9,086 nt of DNA. Source: an uncultured Sphingomonadaceae bacterium (lineage in GTDB: Bacteria > Pseudomonadota > Alphaproteobacteria > Sphingomonadales > Sphingomonadaceae). A program made the position numbers and the translations under genes. Shown here one piece after another: positions 1 to 5,522 of this stretch. The stretch spans positions 1 to 9,086 of the forward strand of contig CALLWN010000282.1 in the NCBI GenBank assembly GCA_938016505.1, in the 5' to 3' direction. The stretch's first letter is position 1. Each line of letters begins with the position of its first letter. The notes below the pieces were generated by a model that was not told where the DNA came from, ran no database searches, and saw only the letters and a list, made by a program, of their open reading frames with translations.

Positions 1-1
1 A

Positions 2-694
2 AAGTGGCTGGTGGCGAAGGGGGTCGCGGCGATCTGGCCGGCACGGCGCGATGGCGACGACATCCTCGTCTTCGCCGACGAAGCGCGCACCGCGCCGCTT
101 GCCCGCCTCCCCTTCCTCCGCCAGCAGGTGAAAAAGCGCGAGGGCCGCACAAACGACTGCCTTGCCGATCTCGTCTCACCCGATGGCGACTGGATCGGCG
201 GCTTCGCAGTCACCGCAGGCCATGGCATCGAGGCCAGGCTCGCCACGTTCAAGGCCGCCCACGACGATTATTCCGACATTCTCCTGAAGGCGCTCGCCGA
301 CCGCTTCGCCGAAGCCTTCGCCGAGGCGCTGCACTTCCACCTGCGCACCGAGCTCTGGGGCTATGAGCCGAAGGCCGCGCCCGATTATGCTGCGCTCATC
401 CGCGAGCAGTACCAGGGCATCCGGCCAGCACCCGGCTACCCGGCCTGCCCCGACCACAGCCTGAAGCCGATCCTGTTCGATCTCCTCGACGCGACTGCGG
501 CAACCGGGATCTCGCTGACCGAGAGCTTCGCCATGCTCCCCACCGCAGCCGTCTCCGGCTTCTACTTCGCCCATCCGCGCAGCCGCTATTTCGGAGTGGC
601 CCGGGTCGGCGAGGACCAGCTCGCCGACTATGCCGTCCGCCGCGGGGTGAGCCTCGACCAGGCCCGCCAGTGGCTCCGCCCGAACCTCGACTGA
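2..694 (+). CDS. metH: Cobalamin-dependent methionine synthase, C-terminal activation domain (5' truncated)
   Basis: This is the last 230 residues of MetH, which transfers a methyl group from 5-methyltetrahydrofolate through cobalamin to homocysteine in the cytoplasm. The part present is the C-terminal AdoMet-binding activation domain, which reductively remethylates cobalamin that has become oxidised to cob(II)alamin. The frame is open from base 2 with no start, so the N-terminal catalytic and B12-binding domains lie off the left edge. Diagnostic stretches are RTELWGYEP, then IRPAPGYPACPDHSLKP, the AdoMet-site signature of this domain, then LTESFAMLPTAAVSGFYFAHP, and the terminal WLRPNLD, which matches the family's usual end. 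The gene converges on the small gene at 774-1064, with a strong hairpin starting 15 bp after the stop. No frameshift or missing motif is seen. The identification is secure; whether the whole gene is intact cannot be judged here. Confidence 0.97.
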   Translation, partial: KWLVAKGVAAIWPARRDGDDILVFADEARTAPLARLPFLRQQVKKREGRTNDCLADLVSPDGDWIGGFAVTAGHGIEARLATFKAAHDDYSDILLKALADRFAEAFAEALHFHLRTELWGYEPKAAPDYAALIREQYQGIRPAPGYPACPDHSLKPILFDLLDATAATGISLTESFAMLPTAAVSGFYFAHPRSRYFGVARVGEDQLADYAVRRGVSLDQARQWLRPNLD

Positions 695-709
695 TCGGCA
701 TGGGCGCGT

Positions 710-743
710 GCCGCCGCCTGGCCCCTGCGGCGCAGGCGGCGGC
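710..743. terminator. GC-rich hairpin between convergent genes, probable bidirectional terminator
   Basis: An 11-bp perfect inverted repeat: GCCGCCGCCTG at 710-720 pairs with CAGGCGGCGGC at 733-743 around a 12-nt loop. It begins 15 bp after the metH stop and lies 30 bp beyond the stop of the convergent gene ending at 774. No T-run follows on either strand, so it is not a textbook intrinsic terminator. It could instead act as a transcript-end stabiliser or assist Rho-dependent stopping. Confidence 0.6.
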
Positions 744-773
744 TGGCGTCGATGGGGCCGGCGTGCGGTCAGG

Positions 774-1064
774 CTAGCGCGCGGAAGGTGGCGGCGGGGC
801 GGGCGGGTCGGCCTCTGCCGGGTCGCGGTCGCCCTCGGCCGGCGCGTCGCGGGTGGCATCCTGCGGCACCGCCTGCCCATCCTGCCCGGGAAGCGGTTGC
901 ACCGGCTGCGACCTGACCGACGTGTCGGGTGAGGCGGGGTCGGGCGCGGCCGTCTCCGGAGCCGCCGGGGGAGCAGCTGGCCGGACGGGCTGGGCGAGGG
1001 CCATGCCGTGGGATGCGGCGGTGAGGAGCAGTGCCGCAAGCGTTAAAGATTTCAGTCTTCGCAT
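774..1064 (-). CDS. Small predicted secreted Pro/Ala-rich protein, function unknown
   Basis: A 96-residue protein that I do not recognise. It begins MRRLKSLTLAALLLTAAS, a classical Sec signal peptide with two arginines and a lysine, a hydrophobic core, and a likely cleavage near MALA-QPV (residues 21-27). The mature part holds 20 prolines, many alanines, eleven Asp/Glu against five Arg, and no cysteine or aromatic residue. It should therefore be an extended, disordered, acidic periplasmic or secreted peptide. I chose the ATG at 1064 rather than the upstream ATG at 1112 because it starts the signal peptide directly and has a good ribosome-binding site (GGGAG, 7 nt before). The Nudix gene lies 161 bp upstream on the same strand, so co-transcription is possible but not shown. 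The signal peptide and ribosome-binding site argue for a real gene; the low-complexity body in GC-rich DNA argues for caution. Confidence 0.55.
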   Translation of the reverse strand: MRRLKSLTLAALLLTAASHGMALAQPVRPAAPPAAPETAAPDPASPDTSVRSQPVQPLPGQDGQAVPQDATRDAPAEGDRDPAEADPPAPPPPSAR

Positions 1065-1225
1065 GTCTGGTCTCCCTGGCTTGCCCCCAAAGGACCGGTC
1101 AGCAACGGGCATACCCGGAAACTGGCCCTGCCCGCACCCCGGGGGCTGGCGGACCGTGGCTTGGGCACGACGATCAGGGTCGGCCCGCCGCCAGCCGTTG
1201 GCAGCGGGCGACGGGCTGTGCCGCG
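1065..1225. other. Intergenic stretch upstream of the Pro/Ala-rich gene
   Basis: A 161-bp gap between the Nudix stop and the start of the small secreted protein, both on the minus strand. It must hold the small gene's ribosome-binding site (near 1072-1076) and perhaps its promoter, but I see no convincing -35/-10 pair. A CCCCGGGG palindrome around 1137-1144 and an imperfect hairpin around 1185-1208 (CCGC...GCC / GGC...GCGG) are present, the latter placed where a Nudix terminator could be. Neither is strong in DNA this GC-rich. Confidence 0.4.
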
Positions 1226-1888
1226 TCAGTCGGCGACTCGGCGGTGCCAGGCCCAGAAGGGCGGAACAACGGGCCTGCCGCTGCTGTGCGCCTCGACAAG
1301 GTCGAGCACGGCGCGGGTCACGGTGGGCAAATCGAGCCGGCGTGCCTCGTCAAGGTCGAACCAGCGGATCTCGCCCAGCTCATGGCTGTCGACCGCCTCG
1401 TCCGCGACCAGCACGTTCGCCCCTGCAACGAAGAATCGCGCGTCAAACCGCCGGGTCCGTCCGGGCGGAGTGACGGCGCGGGCGATGTAGCGCAGTCCGG
1501 AAAGATCGGGCAGGAAACCGAGTGCGGCGAAGCGCTGCCAACCTGCCGGCGCGCGCGCCGGCGTCGGTGCAGGGACGCCGACCACAAGGCCCGTTTCCTC
1601 GAACGTTTCCCTGACTGCGGCCAGCGCCAGCGCCCGGGCCAGCCGGGCGGGGGACGCTGGCTGCCGGCGCGGCATGGCGCCCACGGCCGACGCAACCTCC
1701 GGCTGGAGCTCGCCTGCAACCGGCATGTGCCAGTCGCCCCGGTCCAGACGACCGCCGGGAAACACCCATTTGTCTGGCATGAAGGCGTGGCCGCTCGCCC
1801 GCCGGCCCATCAGGATCCGTGGCACCCCCGCGTCATGGCGCACCAGGATGAGGGTTGCAGCATCGCGTGGGCGCTGGCGCACAGGCAT
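1226..1888 (-). CDS. Nudix hydrolase with split Nudix box (NUDT19-like)
   Basis: A 220-residue Nudix-fold hydrolase, expected to cleave a nucleoside diphosphate linked to another moiety using a divalent metal. The fold starts at DAATLILVRHD (residues 9-19), followed by ILMGRRASGHAFMPDKWVFPGG (25-46, in pieces a beta strand, an Arg pair and the FPGG turn). The Nudix box is broken: GGRLDRGD at 45-52 is separated from REtfEEtG at 93-100 by about 33 extra residues compared with the canonical GX5EX7REUXEEXGU. The usual Glu at the GX5E position is Asp (D52), while the catalytic RE..EE core is intact. A large insertion at this point is known in the eukaryotic NUDT19/RP2p group, whose mouse member cleaves CoA and acyl-CoA; that gives a substrate hypothesis only. 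The ATG at 1888 has AGGAC about 9 nt upstream. It is divergent from the ribonuclease D gene with 95 bp between starts. Confidence 0.92.
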   Translation of the reverse strand: MPVRQRPRDAATLILVRHDAGVPRILMGRRASGHAFMPDKWVFPGGRLDRGDWHMPVAGELQPEVASAVGAMPRRQPASPARLARALALAAVRETFEETGLVVGVPAPTPARAPAGWQRFAALGFLPDLSGLRYIARAVTPPGRTRRFDARFFVAGANVLVADEAVDSHELGEIRWFDLDEARRLDLPTVTRAVLDLVEAHSSGRPVVPPFWAWHRRVAD

Positions 1889-1983
1889 GGCGGCGTCCTG
1901 CCGGGCAGGCGCGAGGCGGCAAAGCTGGCCTTCACGGGAGGGGCGGATTGCCCGACCCGTCGCCTGCCCCTATGGCCCGGGCG
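1889..1983. promoter_or_regulatory. Divergent control region between the Nudix gene and rnd
   Basis: This 95-bp stretch must carry the start signals for both divergent genes unless a promoter lies inside a neighbour. I see no convincing -35/-10 pair on either strand. A perfect 6-bp inverted repeat with a 1-bp centre (CCTGCC-G-GGCAGG, 1897-1909) abuts and overlaps the AGGAC ribosome-binding site of the Nudix gene. It could be an operator or an RNA hairpin masking that site, but so short a repeat is expected by chance fairly often in such DNA. Confidence 0.35.
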
Positions 1984-2595
1984 ATGGCCATCCACTTTCA
2001 CGAAGCCGATCTGCCCGCCGGCGTGCTTGCCGACGGTCCGGTCGCAGTCGATACCGAGACGCTCGGGCTCAACCCGCTGCGCGACCGGCTCTGTCTGGTC
2101 CAGATCGCCGATGGTCGGGGCGACGAGCATCTGGTCCGCTACACCGGTCGGGACTCGGCGCCCAATCTCAAGGCGGTGCTCGCCGATCCGGCCCGACTGA
2201 AGATCTACCACTTTGCCCGGTTCGACCTTGCCACCATCGAACATTGGCTCGGGGTCATGGCGGCGCCGGCCTGGTGCACCAAGACCGCAAGCCGCCTCAC
2301 CCGCACCTACACCGACCGGCATGGTCTGAGAGACCTGGCCCGCGAGCTTCTGGGAGTCGAAATCTCCAAGGCCCAGCAGTCATCCGACTGGGCGGCAGCC
2401 CAGCTCACCGATGCCCAGAAGGACTATGCCGCGTCTGATGTCCGCTACCTGCACCGGCTGAAGGAGATCCTCGAGGCGCGCCTGGCCCGCGATGGCCGGA
2501 CCGAGCTTGCGCAGGCCTGCTTCGATTTCCTGCCCTGGCGTGCACGCCTCGACCTCGCCGGCTGGCCCGAGATTGACATTTTCGCGCATGTCTGA
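1984..2595 (+). CDS. rnd: Ribonuclease D-type 3'-5' exonuclease (single-domain)
   Basis: A 203-residue DEDDy 3'-5' exoribonuclease, expected to trim 3' ends of tRNA and other structured RNAs in the cytoplasm with two metal ions. Exo I is VAVDTETLGL with D23 and E25, exo II is HFARFDLATIE with D81, and exo III is KDYAASDVRYL with Y148 and D152, so the full D-E-D-Y-D set is present. The E. coli enzyme (about 375 residues) carries two C-terminal HRDC domains; here the chain ends about 50 residues after exo III, so only the nuclease domain remains, as is common in alphaproteobacteria. I chose the ATG at 1984 (MAIHFHEADLP), which fits the usual N-terminus; an in-frame ATG at 1972 would add four residues, and neither has a strong ribosome-binding site. 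The stop lies 5 bp before lptC and within a 13-bp tandem duplication, so the two genes probably share a transcript. Confidence 0.94.
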   Translation: MAIHFHEADLPAGVLADGPVAVDTETLGLNPLRDRLCLVQIADGRGDEHLVRYTGRDSAPNLKAVLADPARLKIYHFARFDLATIEHWLGVMAAPAWCTKTASRLTRTYTDRHGLRDLARELLGVEISKAQQSSDWAAAQLTDAQKDYAASDVRYLHRLKEILEARLARDGRTELAQACFDFLPWRARLDLAGWPEIDIFAHV

Positions 2596-2612
2596 GGCCC
2601 ATGTCTGAGGCC
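2587..2612 (+). repeat. Perfect 13-bp tandem duplication at the rnd-lptC junction
   Basis: CATGTCTGAGGCC occurs at 2587-2599 and again, directly adjoining, at 2600-2612. The first copy carries the rnd stop (CAT GTC TGA) and the second carries the lptC start (ATG TCT GAG GCC). Removing one copy leaves both proteins unchanged but makes the genes overlap by 8 nt (ATGTCTGA). The extra copy also puts a GAGG 3 nt before the lptC start. Confidence 0.95.
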
Positions 2613-3305
2613 GGTGCCGCATCCCTCGCCATGGCCGGCGGCCGCAGCGAGGACGCCCCGTCGGCGGAGGCAACTGCCTTCCTCGATGCACGGCGCCGCG
2701 CTGCGATGCCGGGCGGGCGGCGCGACCGGCTGGTGGCAGCCGCCAAGATCGGCTTTCCGCTTGCCGCCTTCCTGCTGTTCGCAGCCCTCGTGATCATGCC
2801 GCTCAACGAAGTGCGCGAACTTTCCTTCCTGCTGTCGAAGGACGCTGCCGCCGAGGCCGGCGAACGTCTGCGCGTGACCCGCGCCAGCTACCGCGGTGCC
2901 ACCGCTGCCGGCGAGCCCTTCGAGATTTCGGCTGCAAGCGCGGTCCAGAAGTCGAGCGACGTGCCGGTCGTCGTGCTGACCGGCCTTGCCGCGCAGATCG
3001 CGCGCGCCGACGGTCCGGCGACCGTCACTGCACCGCGCGGCCTCTATTTCCTCGAGAGCGGTCTCATCGAGGTCAGCGGCCCGATCGCGGTCAGAAGCGA
3101 TGCGGGCTACCGGGTCGACAGTGAAAGGCTCGTCGTCGACATCGAGGCCAACCGGGTCCGGTCCGACCTCCCGGTTTCCGGCACCCTGCCCATGGGCCGG
3201 TTCGAGGCCGGGGCCTTTGAGGCCGATCTGCCCGGCAAGCGCGTCATCCTGACCAGCGGCGTTCGGATGCGCCTCTACCCCGACCGAATGCGGATGCCGG
3301 CATGA
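2601..3305 (+). CDS. lptC: LPS export protein LptC
   Basis: A 234-residue bitopic inner-membrane protein of the Lpt bridge. It receives lipopolysaccharide from the LptB2FG transporter and hands it to periplasmic LptA. Residues 1-43 are a cytoplasmic, Arg/Ala-rich tail, residues 44-66 (LVAAAKIGFPLAAFLLFAALVI) form the single membrane helix, and the rest is a beta-strand-rich periplasmic domain of the OstA/LptC type, with repeated short hydrophobic strands such as LYFLESGLIEVSGPI and YRVDSERLVVDIEANRV. It is longer than E. coli LptC (191 residues), chiefly through the tail before the helix. The ATG at 2601 is 5 bp after the rnd stop with GAGG at short spacing; later in-frame ATGs exist at residues 11 and 36, so the tail's true length is not certain. 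The stop overlaps the lptA start as ATGA, implying translational coupling with its functional partner. Pairing with lptA makes the assignment firm despite low family conservation. Confidence 0.92.
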   Translation: MSEAGAASLAMAGGRSEDAPSAEATAFLDARRRAAMPGGRRDRLVAAAKIGFPLAAFLLFAALVIMPLNEVRELSFLLSKDAAAEAGERLRVTRASYRGATAAGEPFEISAASAVQKSSDVPVVVLTGLAAQIARADGPATVTAPRGLYFLESGLIEVSGPIAVRSDAGYRVDSERLVVDIEANRVRSDLPVSGTLPMGRFEAGAFEADLPGKRVILTSGVRMRLYPDRMRMPA

Positions 3306-3829
3306 GGCGCCTGGCTGCCATCGCCGCGGTGCTGCACCTCGCTGCAGCTGCGCCGGCACCGGCGCAGAGCCTCGCCTCCTCCGCGCTGAGGGGCCATGAC
3401 AGCAAGGCGCCGATCGACGTCGATGCCGACCGGATCGAGGTTCTCGATGCCTCGAACCAGGCGATCTTCAGCGGCAATGTCCGGGTGCGCCAGGGCAGCC
3501 TCTCGATCGACGCCGCGCGCATCCGGGTCGCCTACGACCGCGCCGACGGTCGCGACCCGGTTATCCGCAGGCTCGACGCAGAAGGCGATGTCCGCCTGCG
3601 CTCGCCCTCCGAGCAGGCCCGCGCCCGCTTTGCCATCTATGATGTCGAGAACCGGGTTCTGACTCTGATCGGCGGGGTCGAGCTGGCCCGGGGGGTCGAA
3701 CGCCTGTCCGGCAACCGGCTCACCATCAACCTCGACACGGGGCGTTCGACGCTCGACGGCCGAGCCTCCGACACCGGGCCGGGCGGCCGGGTGACCGGCC
3801 GGTTCCGCGTGCCCGAAAAGCGCGACTAG
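3302..3829 (+). CDS. lptA: LPS transport periplasmic protein LptA
   Basis: A 175-residue periplasmic protein of the OstA/LptA family that forms the filament carrying lipopolysaccharide between LptC and the outer-membrane LptD. Residues 1-22 are a signal peptide (MRRLAAIAAVLHLAAAAPAPAQ). The beta-jellyroll starts near residue 37 with PIDVDADRIEVLDASNQAIF followed by SGNVRVRQG, the strongly typical OstA opening, and continues through LDAEGDVRL and LTLIGGVELARG to about residue 165. Its length is close to that of the E. coli protein (185). The start overlaps the lptC stop by ATGA. In many proteobacteria lptB follows directly; here the gene ends 7 bp from the stop of a convergent hydrolase and no lptB is in the window. 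A 7-bp hairpin with a GTGA loop lies in its last codons. Confidence 0.93.
   Translation: MRRLAAIAAVLHLAAAAPAPAQSLASSALRGHDSKAPIDVDADRIEVLDASNQAIFSGNVRVRQGSLSIDAARIRVAYDRADGRDPVIRRLDAEGDVRLRSPSEQARARFAIYDVENRVLTLIGGVELARGVERLSGNRLTINLDTGRSTLDGRASDTGPGGRVTGRFRVPEKRD
3784..3801 (+). terminator. Hairpin with GNRA-type loop in the 3' end of lptA
   Basis: CGGCCGG (3784-3790), GTGA loop, CCGGCCG (3795-3801) form a perfect 7-bp stem closed by a GNRA-class tetraloop in the RNA, ending 28 bp before the lptA stop region finishes. It lies inside coding sequence where two operons meet with only 7 bp between stops. No T-run follows, so a role in 3'-end formation or transcript stability is only possible. 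Confidence 0.3.
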
Positions 3830-3836
3830 TCCAACC

Positions 3837-4982
3837 TCAGAGCAGGCCGCGGGGCTCGAGAAAGCTGCTTATCGCCGCGACCGCCTCGGCCCGCCGCTCC
3901 GGCTGGAAGGCATAGTAATGGGTGGCGCCGGCGATTGTCACGCGCACCTTGTCACTGGCTCCAACGGCCGCGAACAGGCGGTCGGCGTGGCTCGGCGTGC
4001 AGGCGTCATCTGCCGAATTGTCGAGAACGAGCGTGGGAACGGTGCAGAAGGCCCCGCAGGCAAGGCCATCCGCACGCGAGGTCTCGAGGCCCCATTGCGA
4101 CAGCCAGGACCTGAGGGTCGAGAAGCGGCCGAGGCCGCCGGGTGCGTCGTTGATGAGGCGCGGGTCGCCGAGGTAGCAGCGCCCCGGCACCCGGTCGTTC
4201 GCGTCGAGCGCGGGGTCGAGCCAGCGCGGGTCGGCCATCGTGCCATGAACCACAAAGGCCTGCTCGGCATTCGGGCCTTCTCGCTCCCGAAGCAGCGCCA
4301 GCCGCTCCTGCGCCCAGGCCGTGATCCGCCGGTTGCGCGCGACCTGCCGGGCCCGGAAGGCGTCCACCCAGTCGGCAGGGTAGGGCGGGGATGCCGGCGG
4401 CGGGTCGGCGTAGAGGTTCCAGGCCGGGTCGCGTGCCAGCGGGTCGGTCTCGTCGGTGACCGAGGGGTCGAGCCACTCGGTCAGCGTTCCGGCCCGGCTC
4501 ACATGGGCGGCCAGCAGCAGCATGGCATCGGCCGGGATGAGCTCGGGCACCTCGACCGGGTCTCCGGCGGGCGTGTCGGTGACGAACGGGTCGACGGCCT
4601 GGCGCTGGTAGAAGAGGGCGAGCGACCCGCCGCCCGACCAGCCCGCAAGCACGATCCGACGGTAGCCGAGCGTCTCGCGCGCGTGCCGCACCCAGGCACC
4701 GAGGTCGATCAGCACCTTCTCCATGATGAGCGCCGAATCATTGTTCGGGTAGCGCGACACGGCGGAGAGGCAGTGGATGCCGGCCTCGGCCAGCCCCATG
4801 GGGAGCGGCAGATAGTGCATGATCCCCATGGGGTGCATGAAGACGAGCAGCGTCTCCGAGGGCGTCTCGGGCTTCAGCAGATGCCCCTGGAGCGCGACCA
4901 GACCACCGATCCCGCCATAGCTGTCCCTGACAGTGACCTTCTCCTCGAAGACGAGGTGAAGCGGCAGGCGCGTGTAGCTCAT
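3837..4982 (-). CDS. Alpha/beta hydrolase of unknown specificity
   Basis: A 381-residue predicted cytoplasmic alpha/beta-fold hydrolase. LLVFMHPMG (residues 45-53) fits the strand and oxyanion turn after beta-3, and VLAGWSGGGS (111-120) is the nucleophile elbow with Ser116. A C-terminal LVLDNSADDACTP (acid D325 or D326) and AGATHYYAF (His355) complete a Ser-Asp-His triad. Between elbow and acid lies about 190 residues, much longer than a minimal core, including a Pro-rich, Trp-rich lid-like region. No signal peptide is seen. The start at 4982 (MSYTRLPL) is chosen because it overlaps the stop of the upstream VOC gene as ATGA, giving translational coupling; the same frame runs further upstream but only as a shadow of that gene. 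The substrate is not deducible. The VOC partner invites a ring-cleavage plus hydrolysis hypothesis, but known meta-cleavage-product hydrolases are shorter (about 285 residues). It is the last gene of the unit, convergent with lptA. Confidence 0.87.
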   Translation of the reverse strand: MSYTRLPLHLVFEEKVTVRDSYGGIGGLVALQGHLLKPETPSETLLVFMHPMGIMHYLPLPMGLAEAGIHCLSAVSRYPNNDSALIMEKVLIDLGAWVRHARETLGYRRIVLAGWSGGGSLALFYQRQAVDPFVTDTPAGDPVEVPELIPADAMLLLAAHVSRAGTLTEWLDPSVTDETDPLARDPAWNLYADPPPASPPYPADWVDAFRARQVARNRRITAWAQERLALLREREGPNAEQAFVVHGTMADPRWLDPALDANDRVPGRCYLGDPRLINDAPGGLGRFSTLRSWLSQWGLETSRADGLACGAFCTVPTLVLDNSADDACTPSHADRLFAAVGASDKVRVTIAGATHYYAFQPERRAEAVAAISSFLEPRGLL

Positions 4983-5506
4983 GCTGCAGCCGGGGCCTTC
5001 AGGGCCGACTTGCGGTCTGCGGTGCGCGCGCTCCAGCCGGCCAGCACGTCGCGGGCACCGGCCGCCTCGGCGTCGAGGATCGCATCGTGCGCCGGCACCC
5101 GAGCCGTGATCTCGACCTGGAGCCCGTTCGGGTCCCACATGTAGATGGAGCGGACGAAATGATGGTCGATCGGCCCGAAACAGGGCACGCCTGCCGCATC
5201 GAGCTTTGCCTTCCATTCCATCAGCTCGGCTTCAGAGCCGGCCTCGAACGCGATGTGGCGATCGAACCCGTGGGCAGGCCGGAAATGGGCTTCGGTCGCA
5301 CTGTCGGGTGCATCGAAGAAGGCAATGAAGTTGCCATCGGGAAGCGCGAAGAAGATATGAACATAGGGGTGAGGCCTGCCCGACCCCGGTTCCTCCTCGA
5401 AGGCGAGCGCTGCCTTGAGCGGCAGTCCCAGCACATCCTCGTAAAAGGCACGGGTCTCCTCGGCATCGCGGCAGCGAAAGGCGCTGTGGTGAATTCCCTT
5501 GAGCAT
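4979..5506 (-). CDS. VOC-superfamily (glyoxalase/extradiol dioxygenase fold) metalloprotein
   Basis: A 175-residue single-module protein with the paired beta-alpha-beta-beta-beta repeats of the vicinal oxygen chelate superfamily. The first repeat opens with KGIHHSAFRCRDAEETRAFY then EDVLGLPL (residues 3-30), the second around RHIAFEAGSEAEL (83-95) and ends with SIYMWDPNGLQVEIT (120-134). H7, H84 and E132 fall at the positions of the family's metal-binding 2-His-1-Glu set, so a metal-dependent enzyme is likely, though whether dioxygenase, lyase or isomerase cannot be read from sequence. The last 40 residues (about 135-175) are an Ala-rich tail beyond the fold. The ATG at 5506 has an excellent GAGGAA ribosome-binding site at 5514-5519, 7 nt away. 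ubiG ends 16 bp upstream, and the stop overlaps the hydrolase start by ATGA. This makes it the third gene of a bpt-ubiG-VOC-hydrolase unit. Confidence 0.92.
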   Translation of the reverse strand: MLKGIHHSAFRCRDAEETRAFYEDVLGLPLKAALAFEEEPGSGRPHPYVHIFFALPDGNFIAFFDAPDSATEAHFRPAHGFDRHIAFEAGSEAELMEWKAKLDAAGVPCFGPIDHHFVRSIYMWDPNGLQVEITARVPAHDAILDAEAAGARDVLAGWSARTADRKSALKAPAAA

Positions 5507-5522
5507 GACTGTCTTCCTCGTT

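Noticed and set aside
176..1039. 287-codon minus-strand open frame across metH and the small gene
   Set aside because: It is antisense to the clearly conserved MetH domain and its translation is Arg/Pro-rich low complexity, as expected from opposite-strand frames in GC-rich genes.
1031..2200. 389-codon plus-strand open frame over the Nudix gene
   Set aside because: It lies antisense to the Nudix gene and enters rnd in the wrong frame; no recognisable domain.
2445..3359. 304-codon minus-strand open frame over rnd, lptC and the start of lptA
   Set aside because: It is antisense to three recognised genes and lacks any motif.
3918..5144. 408-codon plus-strand open frame across the hydrolase and VOC genes
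   Set aside because: It is a mirror of two real genes with intact catalytic motifs; its composition (Arg, Gly, Val rich, no domain) is that of an antisense shadow.
4983..5216. Longer version of the alpha/beta hydrolase starting at 5216
   Set aside because: The added 78 residues are an out-of-frame reading of the VOC gene; the ATGA-overlap start at 4982 gives a normal N-terminus.
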